64,000 nucleotides of DNA from assembly GCA_047975265.1 (NCBI GenBank), contig JBKEDE010000033.1, forward strand, positions 1-64,000. The letters run 5' to 3'. The notes below the pieces were generated by a model. That model saw only the letters and a list, made by a program, of their open reading frames with translations. It was not told the origin of the DNA and did not search any database. The position numbers and the translations under genes were made by a program. Position 1 is the first letter of the stretch. Each line of letters opens with the position of its first letter. This document shows positions 34,842 through 45,280 of this stretch, one piece after another. Source of the DNA: UJ101 sp047975265. GTDB taxonomy: Bacteria > Bacteroidota > Bacteroidia > Flavobacteriales > UJ101.

Positions 34842-36227
34842 ATGGCTTTAATAAAATCAATATCAGGAATTAGAGGTACGATAGGAGGACGAGTAGGAGA
34901 AGGATTGTCTCCGGTTGATACCGTAAAATTTGCAGCAGCCTACGGAACTTGGTTAAAAGAAACAATACATAAAGAAAAATTAACGGTTATAATCGGTCGT
35001 GATGCCCGTATTTCAGGAGAGATGATTCAAAACTTAGTCGTTTCAACTTTGCAAGGATTAGGAATAGACGTCATCAACTTAGAACTCTCAACAACTCCGA
35101 CTGTTGAAGTAGCTGTTCCGATGGAAAAAGCCGACGGAGGAATTATTCTTACGGCCAGTCATAATCCAAAACAATGGAATGCACTGAAATTATTAAACAA
35201 TAAAGGGGAATTTGTTTCAGAAAAAGATGGAGAGCATATTTTGAAAATTGCAGAAAAAGAAGATTTTACTTTTGCAGAAGTAGAGTATCTAGGAAAAATA
35301 ACTTTTGATGATTCATACATTGAAAAACATATTCAAGCCACTCTCGATTTACCTTTAGTAGATGTTGAAACGGTTAAAAAAGCCCGTTTTAAAGTGGTAG
35401 TAGATGCTGTAAATTCAACCGGAGGAATTTTTATCCCGATTTTATTGGAAAAAATGGGAGTGGAGTGTATAAAGCTCTATTGTGAACCAACGGGTCATTT
35501 TCCGCATAACCCTGAGCCGTTAAAAGAACATCTAACGGCTATTTCAAAAAAAGTAGTCGAAGAAAAAGCTGATTTAGGAATTGTAGTTGATCCGGATGTA
35601 GATCGTTTGGCATTGATTTGTGAGGATGGTTCTATGTTTGGAGAAGAATACACTTTGGTAGCTATAGCAGATTATGTATTATCACAAACTCCCGGAAATA
35701 CCGTTTCCAATATGTCTTCATCCAGAGCTTTGCATGATATTACAAAAAAATATAGAGGATGTTTTTATGAACCTTCAGCCGTTGGAGAAGTTAATGTGGT
35801 TGAAAAAATGAAAGCCAATAAAGCCGTTATTGGTGGAGAAGGAAATGGAGGAATTATCTATCCTGTTTTGCATTATGGACGGGATTCTATTGTCGGAATA
35901 GCCTTATTTTTAACACATTTAGCTAAAAAAGGTAAATCATGTTTAGAATTACGACAATCATATCCTGATTATTATATGTCAAAAAATAAAATAGAATTAA
36001 CTCCTACCATCGATGTAGATACTGTTTTAAAGGCAGTAGAAACCAAATTTTCTGGTGAAGAAATAAATACAATTGACGGTGTAAAAATTGATTTTCCGGA
36101 AGAGTGGGTTCATTTACGTAAATCTAATACAGAACCAATTATCCGAATTTATACAGAAGCAAAATCTCAAGAACGTGCTGATACCTTAGCCCAAGAAATA
36201 ATGGAAGTGATAAAGAGTTTGATGTAA
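34842..36227 (+). CDS. glmM: Phosphoglucosamine mutase
   Basis: Converts glucosamine-6-phosphate to glucosamine-1-phosphate for UDP-GlcNAc and so for peptidoglycan and LPS. Length 461. The phosphorylated Ser106 is in TASHNPKQWNALK, the metal site in DPDVDRLAL, the sugar loop in GEGNGGIIYP, and the phosphate site in RKSNTEPIIRI. The N-terminus SISGIRGTIGG is typical of the Bacteroidota GlmM/ManB branch, so some phosphomannomutase activity is possible. A TACTTTTG box lies at 34817-34824, 17 bases before the ATG. Confidence 0.92.
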   Translation: MALIKSISGIRGTIGGRVGEGLSPVDTVKFAAAYGTWLKETIHKEKLTVIIGRDARISGEMIQNLVVSTLQGLGIDVINLELSTTPTVEVAVPMEKADGGIILTASHNPKQWNALKLLNNKGEFVSEKDGEHILKIAEKEDFTFAEVEYLGKITFDDSYIEKHIQATLDLPLVDVETVKKARFKVVVDAVNSTGGIFIPILLEKMGVECIKLYCEPTGHFPHNPEPLKEHLTAISKKVVEEKADLGIVVDPDVDRLALICEDGSMFGEEYTLVAIADYVLSQTPGNTVSNMSSSRALHDITKKYRGCFYEPSAVGEVNVVEKMKANKAVIGGEGNGGIIYPVLHYGRDSIVGIALFLTHLAKKGKSCLELRQSYPDYYMSKNKIELTPTIDVDTVLKAVETKFSGEEINTIDGVKIDFPEEWVHLRKSNTEPIIRIYTEAKSQERADTLAQEIMEVIKSLM

Positions 36228-36253
36228 TTGGGCTTAGGTAATAAAATAGTTGT

Positions 36254-37147
36254 TTAAAAAATATTCAAACTCAAACCTAAAATAAGACTGATAAAGAAAG
36301 TGGTTAAAGCCACTTTTTTTAATTCAGAATCTAACGTTTTAGGTTCTGTGGTATTGGCTACCTTTTTTAAATGAAAAAACATTGGAATAAAAAAAATCAA
36401 AAATCCTAAAGAATCTATTTTATTGATTAACAAGCAATAAAGAGTTAGTAAAAGAAAAGGTGTAATAATTAAAAAAGTCTGGTATTTTTTTGCTTTTTGA
36501 AAACCTATTTTGACAACCAAGGTATTTTTTTCCGCATTACGGTCAGAATTAACATCACGCATATTGTTCAAATTCAAAACAGCTGTACTCAACAAACCGA
36601 TAGCTGATGCAGGAAGTATGAGGAGAAAGTTAAATTGATGATTAAATAAAAAATAAGTACCTAAAACAGCTAACAATCCAAAAAAAATAAAAACAAAAAC
36701 ATCTCCCAAACCCCGATAACCATAAGCAGAATTTCCTACTGTATAATTAATGGCAGCCATAATACTTGCTATTCCTAATCCAAAAAAGATAAGAGAGTAA
36801 ATGATATTTTCTTTACCAAAAGCCAAATAAATTAAAAAAATAGCCGAAATAATCGATAAGGATGAAAGAAAAAGTATAGCGTTTTTCATTTCTTTTTGTG
36901 AAATAAAACCACTTTGAATCATACGAGCAGGACCTATTCGTTCTTCATTATCTGTTCCCTTAATACCATCACCGTAATCGTTAGCAAAATTAGATACTAT
37001 TTGGAAAAGAATCGTTGTTATGCAAGCTGACAAAAAAATATTCCAACTCCAAAAACCTTCATATTTAGCAATTAAACTGCCTAAAATAATACCTGACAGA
37101 GAAAGAGGAAGTGTTCGTAATCGTGCAGCTTTAATCCAATGAATCAT
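36254..37147 (-). CDS. menA: 1,4-Dihydroxy-2-naphthoate polyprenyltransferase
   Basis: UbiA-type prenyltransferase that attaches the isoprenoid tail to the menaquinone head group in the inner membrane. Length 297, with about eight or nine helices. The two Asp-rich motifs are NFANDYGDGIKGTDN (about residues 53-67) and NNMRDVNSDRNAEKNT (about 194-209), the form typical of MenA rather than UbiA. With menC it supports menaquinone as the respiratory quinone. It is on the same strand as gltBD but a hairpin separates them. Confidence 0.94.
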   Translation of the reverse strand: MIHWIKAARLRTLPLSLSGIILGSLIAKYEGFWSWNIFLSACITTILFQIVSNFANDYGDGIKGTDNEERIGPARMIQSGFISQKEMKNAILFLSSLSIISAIFLIYLAFGKENIIYSLIFFGLGIASIMAAINYTVGNSAYGYRGLGDVFVFIFFGLLAVLGTYFLFNHQFNFLLILPASAIGLLSTAVLNLNNMRDVNSDRNAEKNTLVVKIGFQKAKKYQTFLIITPFLLLTLYCLLINKIDSLGFLIFFIPMFFHLKKVANTTEPKTLDSELKKVALTTFFISLILGLSLNIF

Positions 37148-37206
37148 ACGATATATAAATTACGAGTGCTAAAATAGGACTAATTAAGAAAATAAAAAAG
37201 ACTTAC

Positions 37207-37233
37207 CTGACAGATCAGAATATAATCTGCCAG
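37207..37233 (-). terminator. Hairpin downstream of gltD
   Basis: CTGACAGAT (37207-37215) pairs with ATCTGCCAG (37225-37233) with one wobble. On the minus strand it is followed by a T-rich stretch, so it could end the gltBD transcript. The stem is moderate. Confidence 0.45.
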
Positions 37234-37254
37234 ATAAAATATATTAAGAAAGAT

Positions 37255-38739
37255 TTAAATTCTTGGTAAATCGCCGTTACCTTTGGTAGGTAACCCGGAA
37301 CTTCCCATCAGAAACTGATCTACATGATAGGCACATTCGCGTCCTTCAGCAATTGCCCAAACGATTAATGATTGCCCTCTACGCATATCTCCAGCAACAA
37401 AAATATGCTTTTTAGAAGTCTGATAGGAATCATTTGTAACATAATTACTTCTCGAATCGGTTTTCAAATCCAATTGATGGGCTAATGTATCTTCAGGTCC
37501 TGAAAAGCCTAAAGCCAATAAAGCCAGTTCGCAAGGCCATTCTTTTTCGCTTCCTTCTACCTCTTGAAAAGAATATTTTCCTTGTAAATCCTTTTTCCAT
37601 TCCACACGAACGGTTTTAATCGCCTTTAAACAGCCTTTTTTATCAGCAATAAATTCTTTTGTATTAATATTCCATTCACGATCTGTTCCCTCTTCGTGCG
37701 AAGTTGTGGTTTTCAATCTTCTCGGAAAAAAAGGCCATGGTTGGTTTTGCGGACGCTCAAGAGTAGGCTTGTCTAATAACTCAAAATTAGTAATGGTTTT
37801 AGCTCCTTGACGGTTTGACGTTCCGATACAATCCGAACCGGTATCGCCACCTCCTATAACAATAACATTTTTATCTTTTGCAGAAAGTTCAACTCGGTCT
37901 TTTTCTTCTAATTCATACGAGTAGTCTTGATTATGATGATTACGTTTGTTTTGTTGTTTTAAAAAAGCCATTGCCTGATGTACGCCTTTCATTTCAATCC
38001 CTTTGATAGGTAAAGACCTTCTTTTGGTAGATCCGCCTGCCAATACGACAGCATCAAATTCATCTAAATCATTGACTTTATAATTTTTTCCAACTTCAGT
38101 ATTAGTTTTAAAAACAATTCCTTCTTGTTGCAGAATAGAAACTCTCCGGTCAATAATATTTTTTTCTAATTTAAAATCAGGAATTCCATAACGGAGCAAG
38201 CCGCCTACCTTTTCATCGCGTTCAAAAACGGTAACCCAATGTCCTGCACGGTTTAATTGTTGTGCTGCAGCCAATCCTGAAGGACCGGATCCGATAACAG
38301 CAACTTTTTTTCCTGTTCTTTCTTGGGGAGGGTCAGGTTTAATCCAGCCTTCTTTAAAACCGTTTTCTACCAAACTTTTTTCGATGTTTTCAATGGTTAC
38401 GGCAGGACTGCTAATTCCTAATACACAGGCCTCCTCGCAAGGGGCAGGGCATAACCGACCGGTAAATTCAGGGAAGTTGTTGGTTGAATGCAATACTTCC
38501 AATGCTTTTTTCCATCGACCGTTGTAAACATAATCGTTAAAATCAGGAATTAAATTCCCAAGAGGGCAACCGCTGTGGCAAAATGGTATTCCGCAATTCA
38601 TGCATCGTGCTCCTTGAATTTCTACCTCGTCTTTAGACAAGGGAATAGTAAACTCATTGTAATTTTGAATACGCTCTTTTACAGTATATTTTGGTTCTGT
38701 TTTTCTTTCAAATTCTAAAAATCCGGTTATTTTTCCCAT
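37255..38739 (-). CDS. gltD: Glutamate synthase small subunit
   Basis: NADPH-oxidising subunit that passes electrons through Fe-S clusters and FAD to GltB. Length 494. N-terminal cluster cysteines are in CMNCGIPFCHSGCP and LCPAPCEEAC. The FAD site is VAVIGSGPSGLAAA and the NADPH site VIGGGDTGSDC. It begins 2 bases after the gltB stop, so the two are made together as one enzyme, converting glutamine and 2-oxoglutarate to two glutamates in nitrogen assimilation. Confidence 0.97.
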   Translation of the reverse strand: MGKITGFLEFERKTEPKYTVKERIQNYNEFTIPLSKDEVEIQGARCMNCGIPFCHSGCPLGNLIPDFNDYVYNGRWKKALEVLHSTNNFPEFTGRLCPAPCEEACVLGISSPAVTIENIEKSLVENGFKEGWIKPDPPQERTGKKVAVIGSGPSGLAAAQQLNRAGHWVTVFERDEKVGGLLRYGIPDFKLEKNIIDRRVSILQQEGIVFKTNTEVGKNYKVNDLDEFDAVVLAGGSTKRRSLPIKGIEMKGVHQAMAFLKQQNKRNHHNQDYSYELEEKDRVELSAKDKNVIVIGGGDTGSDCIGTSNRQGAKTITNFELLDKPTLERPQNQPWPFFPRRLKTTTSHEEGTDREWNINTKEFIADKKGCLKAIKTVRVEWKKDLQGKYSFQEVEGSEKEWPCELALLALGFSGPEDTLAHQLDLKTDSRSNYVTNDSYQTSKKHIFVAGDMRRGQSLIVWAIAEGRECAYHVDQFLMGSSGLPTKGNGDLPRI

Positions 38740-38741
38740 AA

Positions 38742-41700
38742 TTAGGCAGTTTTAGAGATTAATTGTTCTTGCTTGATACGTTTTAATGCACGTTTGTACT
38801 CAATAGGCATCACTTTTACGAATTTTGGTAAAATAACAGACCATTGATTTAAAATAGATTGGGCAATGTTGCTCTGAGTATATTGATAATGTCTGTTGAT
38901 TAAATAATGTAACTCATTTTGATCTTCTTTTGTTTCAACTTCTTCAAAATCAATAGTTTCTGTATTACAATTTTGTTTAAATTGATTTTCAGGATCATAA
39001 ACAAAAGCAACTCCGCCACTCATACCTGCCGCAAAATTCCGTCCTGTTTTACCCAATATAACCGCAACACCCCCGGTCATGTATTCACAACCGTGATCAC
39101 CAATTCCTTCTACAACCGCTTTTGCTCCTGAATTTCGTACACAAAAACGTTCTCCTGCAATTCCGTTAAAATAGGCTTCACCGTTTATAGCTCCATATAA
39201 AGCAACATTCCCAATGATAATATTTTCATGAGAAATAATACTTGATTTTTCAGGAATTTTTACAATGAGTTTCGCTCCTGATAATCCTTTTCCGATATAA
39301 TCGTTTGCATTCCCCTCAATGGTTAAAGTAAGCCCTTTGGTAGAAAAAGCTCCAAAGCTCTGTCCTGCAGAACCTTTAAATCGAATATTTAAGGTGTCTT
39401 CCGGCAAGCCTTCTTTGGCGTATATTTTAGAGATTTCATTACTGATAATTGTTCCAACAGCTCGATTTATATTATTGATTTTCAGATTTAAGAACGTTTT
39501 CTCTTTTCTAAAGATAGCAGGATGTGCCTGTGAAATAATTTTAAAATCAATGTGTTTTTCTAATTCATGATCTTGGGCTTTTGTATTGTACAAAGGTGTT
39601 TTTTTAGAAACATTGGGTTTATATAAGATAGGTGATAAATCGACTCCTTCAATTTTATAATGATTAATGGCTTTGGTTGTATCTAATTTTTGAACTTGAC
39701 CAACCATTTCATTAATTGTTCTAAATCCGAGTTGAGCCATAATTTCCCGCAATTCCTCAGCCACATAATACATAAAATTGACTACATGTTCAGGTTTTCC
39801 TTTAAATTTTTTCCGTAATTCAGGGTTTTGTGTTGCGATTCCTACCGGGCAGGTATTTAGATGGCAAACACGCATCATAACACACCCTGTTGCAACAAGT
39901 GGAGCAGTGGCAAAACCAAATTCTTCTGCTCCTAAAAGACAAGCGATGGCAACATCGCGACCTGTTTTTAATTGTCCGTCACATTCTACTACAATACGGT
40001 TTCGGAGATCGTTCATGACCAAAGTTTGTTGTGTTTCGGCAATTCCCAATTCCCAAGGCAGACCGGCATGACGCAGAGAAGTTAAAGGAGAAGCCCCTGT
40101 ACCACCGTCGTAACCTGAAATTAGAACAACATCAGCTTTGGCTTTGGCAACTCCGGCAGCAATGGTTCCTACACCTACTTCAGAAACTAATTTGACATTA
40201 ATTCGGGCTTTTCGGTTGGCTGATTTTAAATCATAAATCAACTGTGATAAATCTTCGATAGAATAAATGTCATGATGAGGAGGTGGAGAAATTAAACCGA
40301 CATACGGAGTTGAATTTCGACATTCGGCTACCCAAGGATACACTTTTTCACCCGGCAGATGCCCACCTTCACCCGGCTTAGCTCCTTGAGCCATTTTAAT
40401 TTGAATTTCTTCGGCATTGGTCAAATAATTGGAAGAAACACCAAAACGTCCTGAAGCAACTTGCTTAATGGCACTATTACGCCAATCTCCGGTCAAATCT
40501 TTGTAAAAACGTTTCGGATCTTCGCCTCCTTCTCCTGAGTTGCTTTTTCCTCCTAATCGGTTCATGGCAATGGCAAGAGTTTCGTGAGCTTCCTGGCTGA
40601 TGGAGCCGTATGACATAGCTCCTGTTTTGAATCGTTTCACAATCTCAGTCCAAGGTTCAACTTCATCAATGGAGATGGGATCGTGATTTGCAAATTCCAA
40701 CAAACCACGGATGGTCATGGTTTGTTTACTTTGGTCGTTAATCAGTTTTGCGTATTCAGCATACGATTGAGGTTCATTTTGACGTACTGCCTGTTGTAGC
40801 TTGGCGATGGTCAAAGGATTGAACATGTGCTTTTCTCCATTACGCCTCCAGCGGTAATCACCGCCTACTTTTAAATTTAAATTTCCTGATTCTTGGTTTT
40901 CAAATGCTTCTCTATGGCGTTTGTAAAGTTCTTTTTCAATCTCGTATAAACCGATTCCTTCAATGCGGGTAGGAGTGTATGGGAAATATCGGTTGATGAA
41001 TTTTTTGTTTAATCCCAACGCCTCAAAAATTTGTGAGCCTCGATAGGAATTTAATGTTGAAATACCAATTTTGTTCATGATTTTAATAACCCCTTTTCCG
41101 ATAGCCTTGTTGTAATTTTGAATGGCTGTTTCCGAATCAAGTTTAACGGTATTCATATCCACGCGTTCTTCAATAATTTCATTGACCATGTAAGGGTTTA
41201 TGGCACCGGCACCGTATCCGAATAACAAAGCAAATTGGTGTACTTCACGAGGTTCGGCAGATTCTATTATAATGGAGAATCGAGATCGTTTTCCTCTTCT
41301 TTGCAAATCATGATGAACCAAAGAACAAGCCAGTAAAGCAGGAATCGGAGCTAAATCTTTCGTCGTTCCTCGATCGGATAATATGATAATCGTATTTTGA
41401 TTTTCAACAGCTTTTTCTACATTAAGGATTAATAAGTCTAATGCTTCTTCCAACCCATTTAAACCTTCTTTTACTTCGTAAAGAATAGGAATGGTAATAC
41501 TTTTAAAATCAGGATTATCGTATGTTTTTATTTTTTCTAAATCGTATTTTGAAATAATAGGATTGTTGATGCGTAGCTTTTTACAGTGTTCTTTGGTTAC
41601 TTCAAATAGGTTATAATCAGCACCTAAGCCAAGACTAAGATCGGTTATGAGTTCTTCTCTAATTCCATCTAAAGGTGGGTTGGTTACTTGAGCAAATAAT

Positions 41701-43244
41701 TGTTTAAAATAATTATACAATAATTGAGGCTTATGCGAAAAAACAGCCAAAGGAGTATCCGTTCCCATAGACCCGATAGGCTCTTTTCCTAATGAAGCCA
41801 TAGGGGCTATAATTTTGGTAATTTCTTCATAAGTATAACCAAATACTTTTTTACGTATTTGCAGATTTGTCTTTTCGTTAGGAATAACACATTGTGTATA
41901 AGGTATTTCGGTCAAATGAATAGTATTTTCTTTTAACCATTTATCATAGGGACGCTTTTGAGCAATTTTTTCTTTAATTTCTTCATCGTTTACGATGCGT
42001 CCTTCATTCATATCAACCAAAAACATTTTTCCGGGTTCTAAACGACCATGACACAAAATATTTTCGGGTTCTAAATCAATAACACCCGTTTCTGAAGACA
42101 TGATTACATAACCCGATTTTGTTACAGTATAACGGGAAGGACGTAGTCCGTTGCGATCCAACAAAGCTCCGATATAATTTCCGTCGGTAAACGGAATAGA
42201 AGCAGGTCCATCCCAGGGTTCCATAATGCAGGCATTGTACTCGTAAAAGGCTTTTTTGGTTTCACTCATGGTTTGGTGTTTTTCCCAAGCCTCGGGAACG
42301 AGCATCATCATAGCTTCGGGTAAAGAACGCCCGGTAATCAAGAGAAGTTCAAGAACCATATCCATAGAGGCAGAATCAGATTTTCCTTCTAAAATAATCG
42401 GGAGAATTTTATGAATTTCCTCATCGATTAAATCACTTTTTAAAAGTTCTTCACGAGAACGCATTCTGCTTATATTCCCTCTTAACGTATTAATTTCACC
42501 GTTATGGCACATATGTCTAAAAGGTTGAGCCAAATCCCATCTGGGAAAAGTATTAGTCGAAAATCGTTGATGTACAAGAGCAAGACGCGTAATCACATCT
42601 TCTTCTTGCAAATCTTTATAGTACAATTTAATGTCTTCCGGAATCAATAATCCCTTATAAATAAGGGTTGTATTTGAAAAGCTGGGAAGGTAAAAATAAT
42701 TCTTTTGTGAAAGTTTGGATTGATAGATTTGATGTTCGGTTTTCTTTCGAGCAATGAAAAGTTTGGTTTTAAATTCTTGCTCGGTTAGTTCCTTTTTATG
42801 AACAAATATCTGCTGTATAAAAGGCTCTGTTTCTTTAGCGATTTTTCCTGTAACATTTTGTTGAATAGGAACAGTTCGCCAACCTATGATTTCCAAGCCT
42901 TGCTGAATCAGGTTTTCTTCAAATAGTTTGATGCAGTAAAGACGTTGATTTTCTTTTTGTGGTAAAAAAGTCATCCCGACGGCATAATCACCTTTTTGCG
43001 GTAAATCAAAATCACAAACACGTAAGAAGTACTCGTGTGGAATTTCAATCAGAATTCCGGCTCCGTCGCCTGTTTTACCATCAGCACTAACGGCACCACG
43101 ATGTTCTAATTTTTCAAGAATTTCTAACGCTTTGTGAATGATATCATTGGTTCTTTCACCATTTAAACTACATATAAAACCCGCTCCACAATTGTCGTGT
43201 TCAAATTCAGGTAAATAAAGTCCTTGTTTTTTTGGTTGTCTCAT
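38742..43244 (-). CDS. gltB: Glutamate synthase large subunit
   Basis: 1500 residues, the normal GltB length. A short propeptide of 18 residues precedes the glutaminase nucleophile Cys19 (HDNCGAGF). The central domain and FMN/2-oxoglutarate barrel follow (GGKSNSGEGGEDP, GYDGGTGASPL). The 3Fe-4S cluster cysteines have the expected spacing in CVMMRVCHLNTCPVG. A C-terminal beta-helix domain of Gly repeats follows (GNVALYGAINGEAYFNG, GGVAVILG). Ammonia made in the first site is channelled to the second. It is the promoter-proximal gene of the gltBD operon. Confidence 0.97.
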   Translation of the reverse strand: MRQPKKQGLYLPEFEHDNCGAGFICSLNGERTNDIIHKALEILEKLEHRGAVSADGKTGDGAGILIEIPHEYFLRVCDFDLPQKGDYAVGMTFLPQKENQRLYCIKLFEENLIQQGLEIIGWRTVPIQQNVTGKIAKETEPFIQQIFVHKKELTEQEFKTKLFIARKKTEHQIYQSKLSQKNYFYLPSFSNTTLIYKGLLIPEDIKLYYKDLQEEDVITRLALVHQRFSTNTFPRWDLAQPFRHMCHNGEINTLRGNISRMRSREELLKSDLIDEEIHKILPIILEGKSDSASMDMVLELLLITGRSLPEAMMMLVPEAWEKHQTMSETKKAFYEYNACIMEPWDGPASIPFTDGNYIGALLDRNGLRPSRYTVTKSGYVIMSSETGVIDLEPENILCHGRLEPGKMFLVDMNEGRIVNDEEIKEKIAQKRPYDKWLKENTIHLTEIPYTQCVIPNEKTNLQIRKKVFGYTYEEITKIIAPMASLGKEPIGSMGTDTPLAVFSHKPQLLYNYFKQLFAQVTNPPLDGIREELITDLSLGLGADYNLFEVTKEHCKKLRINNPIISKYDLEKIKTYDNPDFKSITIPILYEVKEGLNGLEEALDLLILNVEKAVENQNTIIILSDRGTTKDLAPIPALLACSLVHHDLQRRGKRSRFSIIIESAEPREVHQFALLFGYGAGAINPYMVNEIIEERVDMNTVKLDSETAIQNYNKAIGKGVIKIMNKIGISTLNSYRGSQIFEALGLNKKFINRYFPYTPTRIEGIGLYEIEKELYKRHREAFENQESGNLNLKVGGDYRWRRNGEKHMFNPLTIAKLQQAVRQNEPQSYAEYAKLINDQSKQTMTIRGLLEFANHDPISIDEVEPWTEIVKRFKTGAMSYGSISQEAHETLAIAMNRLGGKSNSGEGGEDPKRFYKDLTGDWRNSAIKQVASGRFGVSSNYLTNAEEIQIKMAQGAKPGEGGHLPGEKVYPWVAECRNSTPYVGLISPPPHHDIYSIEDLSQLIYDLKSANRKARINVKLVSEVGVGTIAAGVAKAKADVVLISGYDGGTGASPLTSLRHAGLPWELGIAETQQTLVMNDLRNRIVVECDGQLKTGRDVAIACLLGAEEFGFATAPLVATGCVMMRVCHLNTCPVGIATQNPELRKKFKGKPEHVVNFMYYVAEELREIMAQLGFRTINEMVGQVQKLDTTKAINHYKIEGVDLSPILYKPNVSKKTPLYNTKAQDHELEKHIDFKIISQAHPAIFRKEKTFLNLKINNINRAVGTIISNEISKIYAKEGLPEDTLNIRFKGSAGQSFGAFSTKGLTLTIEGNANDYIGKGLSGAKLIVKIPEKSSIISHENIIIGNVALYGAINGEAYFNGIAGERFCVRNSGAKAVVEGIGDHGCEYMTGGVAVILGKTGRNFAAGMSGGVAFVYDPENQFKQNCNTETIDFEEVETKEDQNELHYLINRHYQYTQSNIAQSILNQWSVILPKFVKVMPIEYKRALKRIKQEQLISKTA

Positions 43245-43477
43245 AAGCAGTAATAATTTGCTCCTAAAATTATAATAAATCTTTAATTTATTATAATAAA
43301 AAATGCTTAAAATTATAATTTTTACATAAAGTGTAAAAAAAACACTAAATATTTAGTGATAATGAAATAAAAAATAGATTGGAAATAATGATTTGAATTC
43401 AGATGAAATTTAACCTTTAGAAAATAATATAAGAAAATCAAAAAAAATGTATTTTTGCATTTCTTGAAAGAAGCGGA

Positions 43478-45274
43478 ATGAAAAACACAAGAAATTTTTG
43501 TATCATAGCTCATATTGACCATGGGAAAAGTACTCTCGCAGATCGTCTGTTAAGCCAAACCCAATCAGTAACTGAAAGAGAAATGCAAAATCAGTTATTA
43601 GATAACATGGATTTGGAACGCGAACGCGGTATTACAATTAAATCGCATGCTATCCAAATGAATTATGAATTTAAAGGAGAAAACTATATTTTAAATTTGA
43701 TTGATACGCCCGGTCATGTTGACTTTTCTTATGAAGTTTCTCGTTCAATTGCAGCCTGCGAAGGTGCTTTATTAATTGTAGATGCCGCACAAAGTATTCA
43801 GGCCCAGACTATTTCAAATTTATATTTAGCTTTAGAAAACGATTTGGAAATCATCCCTGTTTTAAATAAAGTAGATTTGCCGAGTGCGAATCCGGAAGAA
43901 GTAACCGATGATATTGTAAATCTTTTGGGATGTGATCCATCAGAAGTAATTCATGCCAGCGGAAAAACCGGTTTTGGAGTAGATAAAATATTGGAAGCTA
44001 TTGTGGAGAAAATTCCTGCTCCTAAAGGAAATCCGGAAGCTCCTTTACAAGCTTTGATTTTTGATTCCGTCTATAATTCGTTTCGTGGAGTAGAAGCGTA
44101 TTTTAAAGTTGTAAATGGAAAAATCCAAAAAGGTCAAAAAGTAAAATTTATGGCTACTGGAAAAGAATACAATGCAGAAGAAATAGGAACATTAAAGTTA
44201 AGGCAAGAACCAAAAAACAGTATTGAAACCGGAGATGTAGGGTACATTATATCGGGTATAAAAACAGCAATAGATGTAAAAGTAGGCGATACGATTACAA
44301 CGGTAAGTAATCCTTGCGATCGTGCCATAGAAGGTTTTGAAGAAGTAAAACCGATGGTTTTTGCAGGAATTTATCCTGTAGATACAGAGGATTATGAAGA
44401 ATTGACCTATTCGCTTGAAAAATTACAGTTAAATGATGCTTCTTTAACATTTGAAAAAGAAAGTTCAGCAGCTTTAGGGTTTGGTTTTCGTTGTGGCTTT
44501 TTAGGTATGTTGCACTTAGAAATTATTCAAGAACGTTTAGAACGTGAATTTGATATGACTGTAATTACAACCGTACCTAACGTATCGTATAAAGCCTATT
44601 CAAAAAAAAATCCTGAAATACCTATTGTTGTAAATAATCCTTCAGATTTGCTTGATCCGAATGGTTTAGACCGAGTGGAAGAGCCTTATATAAAAGCTGC
44701 CATTATCACAAAGGCTGATTATGTTGGAGCAGTCATGTCGTTATGCATTGAAAAAAGAGGTGAAATTGCAAATCAGACTTATTTAACGCAGGATCGTGTA
44801 GAATTGGTTTTTAATATGCCGCTGGCAGAAGTCGTTTTTGATTTTTATGATCGTTTAAAATCAATTTCGAGAGGGTATGCTTCGTTTGATTATTCGCCGA
44901 TGGGGATGCGTACTTCGAAATTGGTGCGTTTGGATATTTTAATTAATGGAGATTCTGTGGATGCTCTTTCAGCTTTAGTACATTTTGATAATGCATACAC
45001 CATTGGTAAAAAAATGTGTGAAAAGTTACATAAATTGATTCCTCGCCAACAGTTTGACATCCCGATCCAATCCGCAATAGGAGCTAAAATCATCTCACGT
45101 GAAACCATTAAAGCTTTGCGTAAAGATGTAACTGCCAAATGTTATGGAGGAGATATTTCACGTAAACGTAAGCTGTTGGAAAAACAAAAGAAAGGAAAGA
45201 AAAAAATGCGTCAAATCGGTCGGGTAGAAGTGCCACAAAGTGCTTTTATGGCTGTCTTGAAATTAAATGATTAA
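43478..45274 (+). CDS. lepA: Elongation factor 4
   Basis: Ribosome-associated GTPase that back-translocates or rescues stalled ribosomes. Length 598, standard. G1 is AHIDHGKST, G3 DTPGHVDFS, G4 NKVDLP. Domain II, the EF-G-like domains III/V and the LepA-specific C-terminal domain (AKCYGGDISRKRKLLEKQKKG) are all present. A TATTTTTG box lies at 43450-43457, 21 bases before the ATG. Its 3' end nearly meets the convergent TPM gene. Confidence 0.97.
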   Translation: MKNTRNFCIIAHIDHGKSTLADRLLSQTQSVTEREMQNQLLDNMDLERERGITIKSHAIQMNYEFKGENYILNLIDTPGHVDFSYEVSRSIAACEGALLIVDAAQSIQAQTISNLYLALENDLEIIPVLNKVDLPSANPEEVTDDIVNLLGCDPSEVIHASGKTGFGVDKILEAIVEKIPAPKGNPEAPLQALIFDSVYNSFRGVEAYFKVVNGKIQKGQKVKFMATGKEYNAEEIGTLKLRQEPKNSIETGDVGYIISGIKTAIDVKVGDTITTVSNPCDRAIEGFEEVKPMVFAGIYPVDTEDYEELTYSLEKLQLNDASLTFEKESSAALGFGFRCGFLGMLHLEIIQERLEREFDMTVITTVPNVSYKAYSKKNPEIPIVVNNPSDLLDPNGLDRVEEPYIKAAIITKADYVGAVMSLCIEKRGEIANQTYLTQDRVELVFNMPLAEVVFDFYDRLKSISRGYASFDYSPMGMRTSKLVRLDILINGDSVDALSALVHFDNAYTIGKKMCEKLHKLIPRQQFDIPIQSAIGAKIISRETIKALRKDVTAKCYGGDISRKRKLLEKQKKGKKKMRQIGRVEVPQSAFMAVLKLND

Positions 45275-45280
45275 ATGATT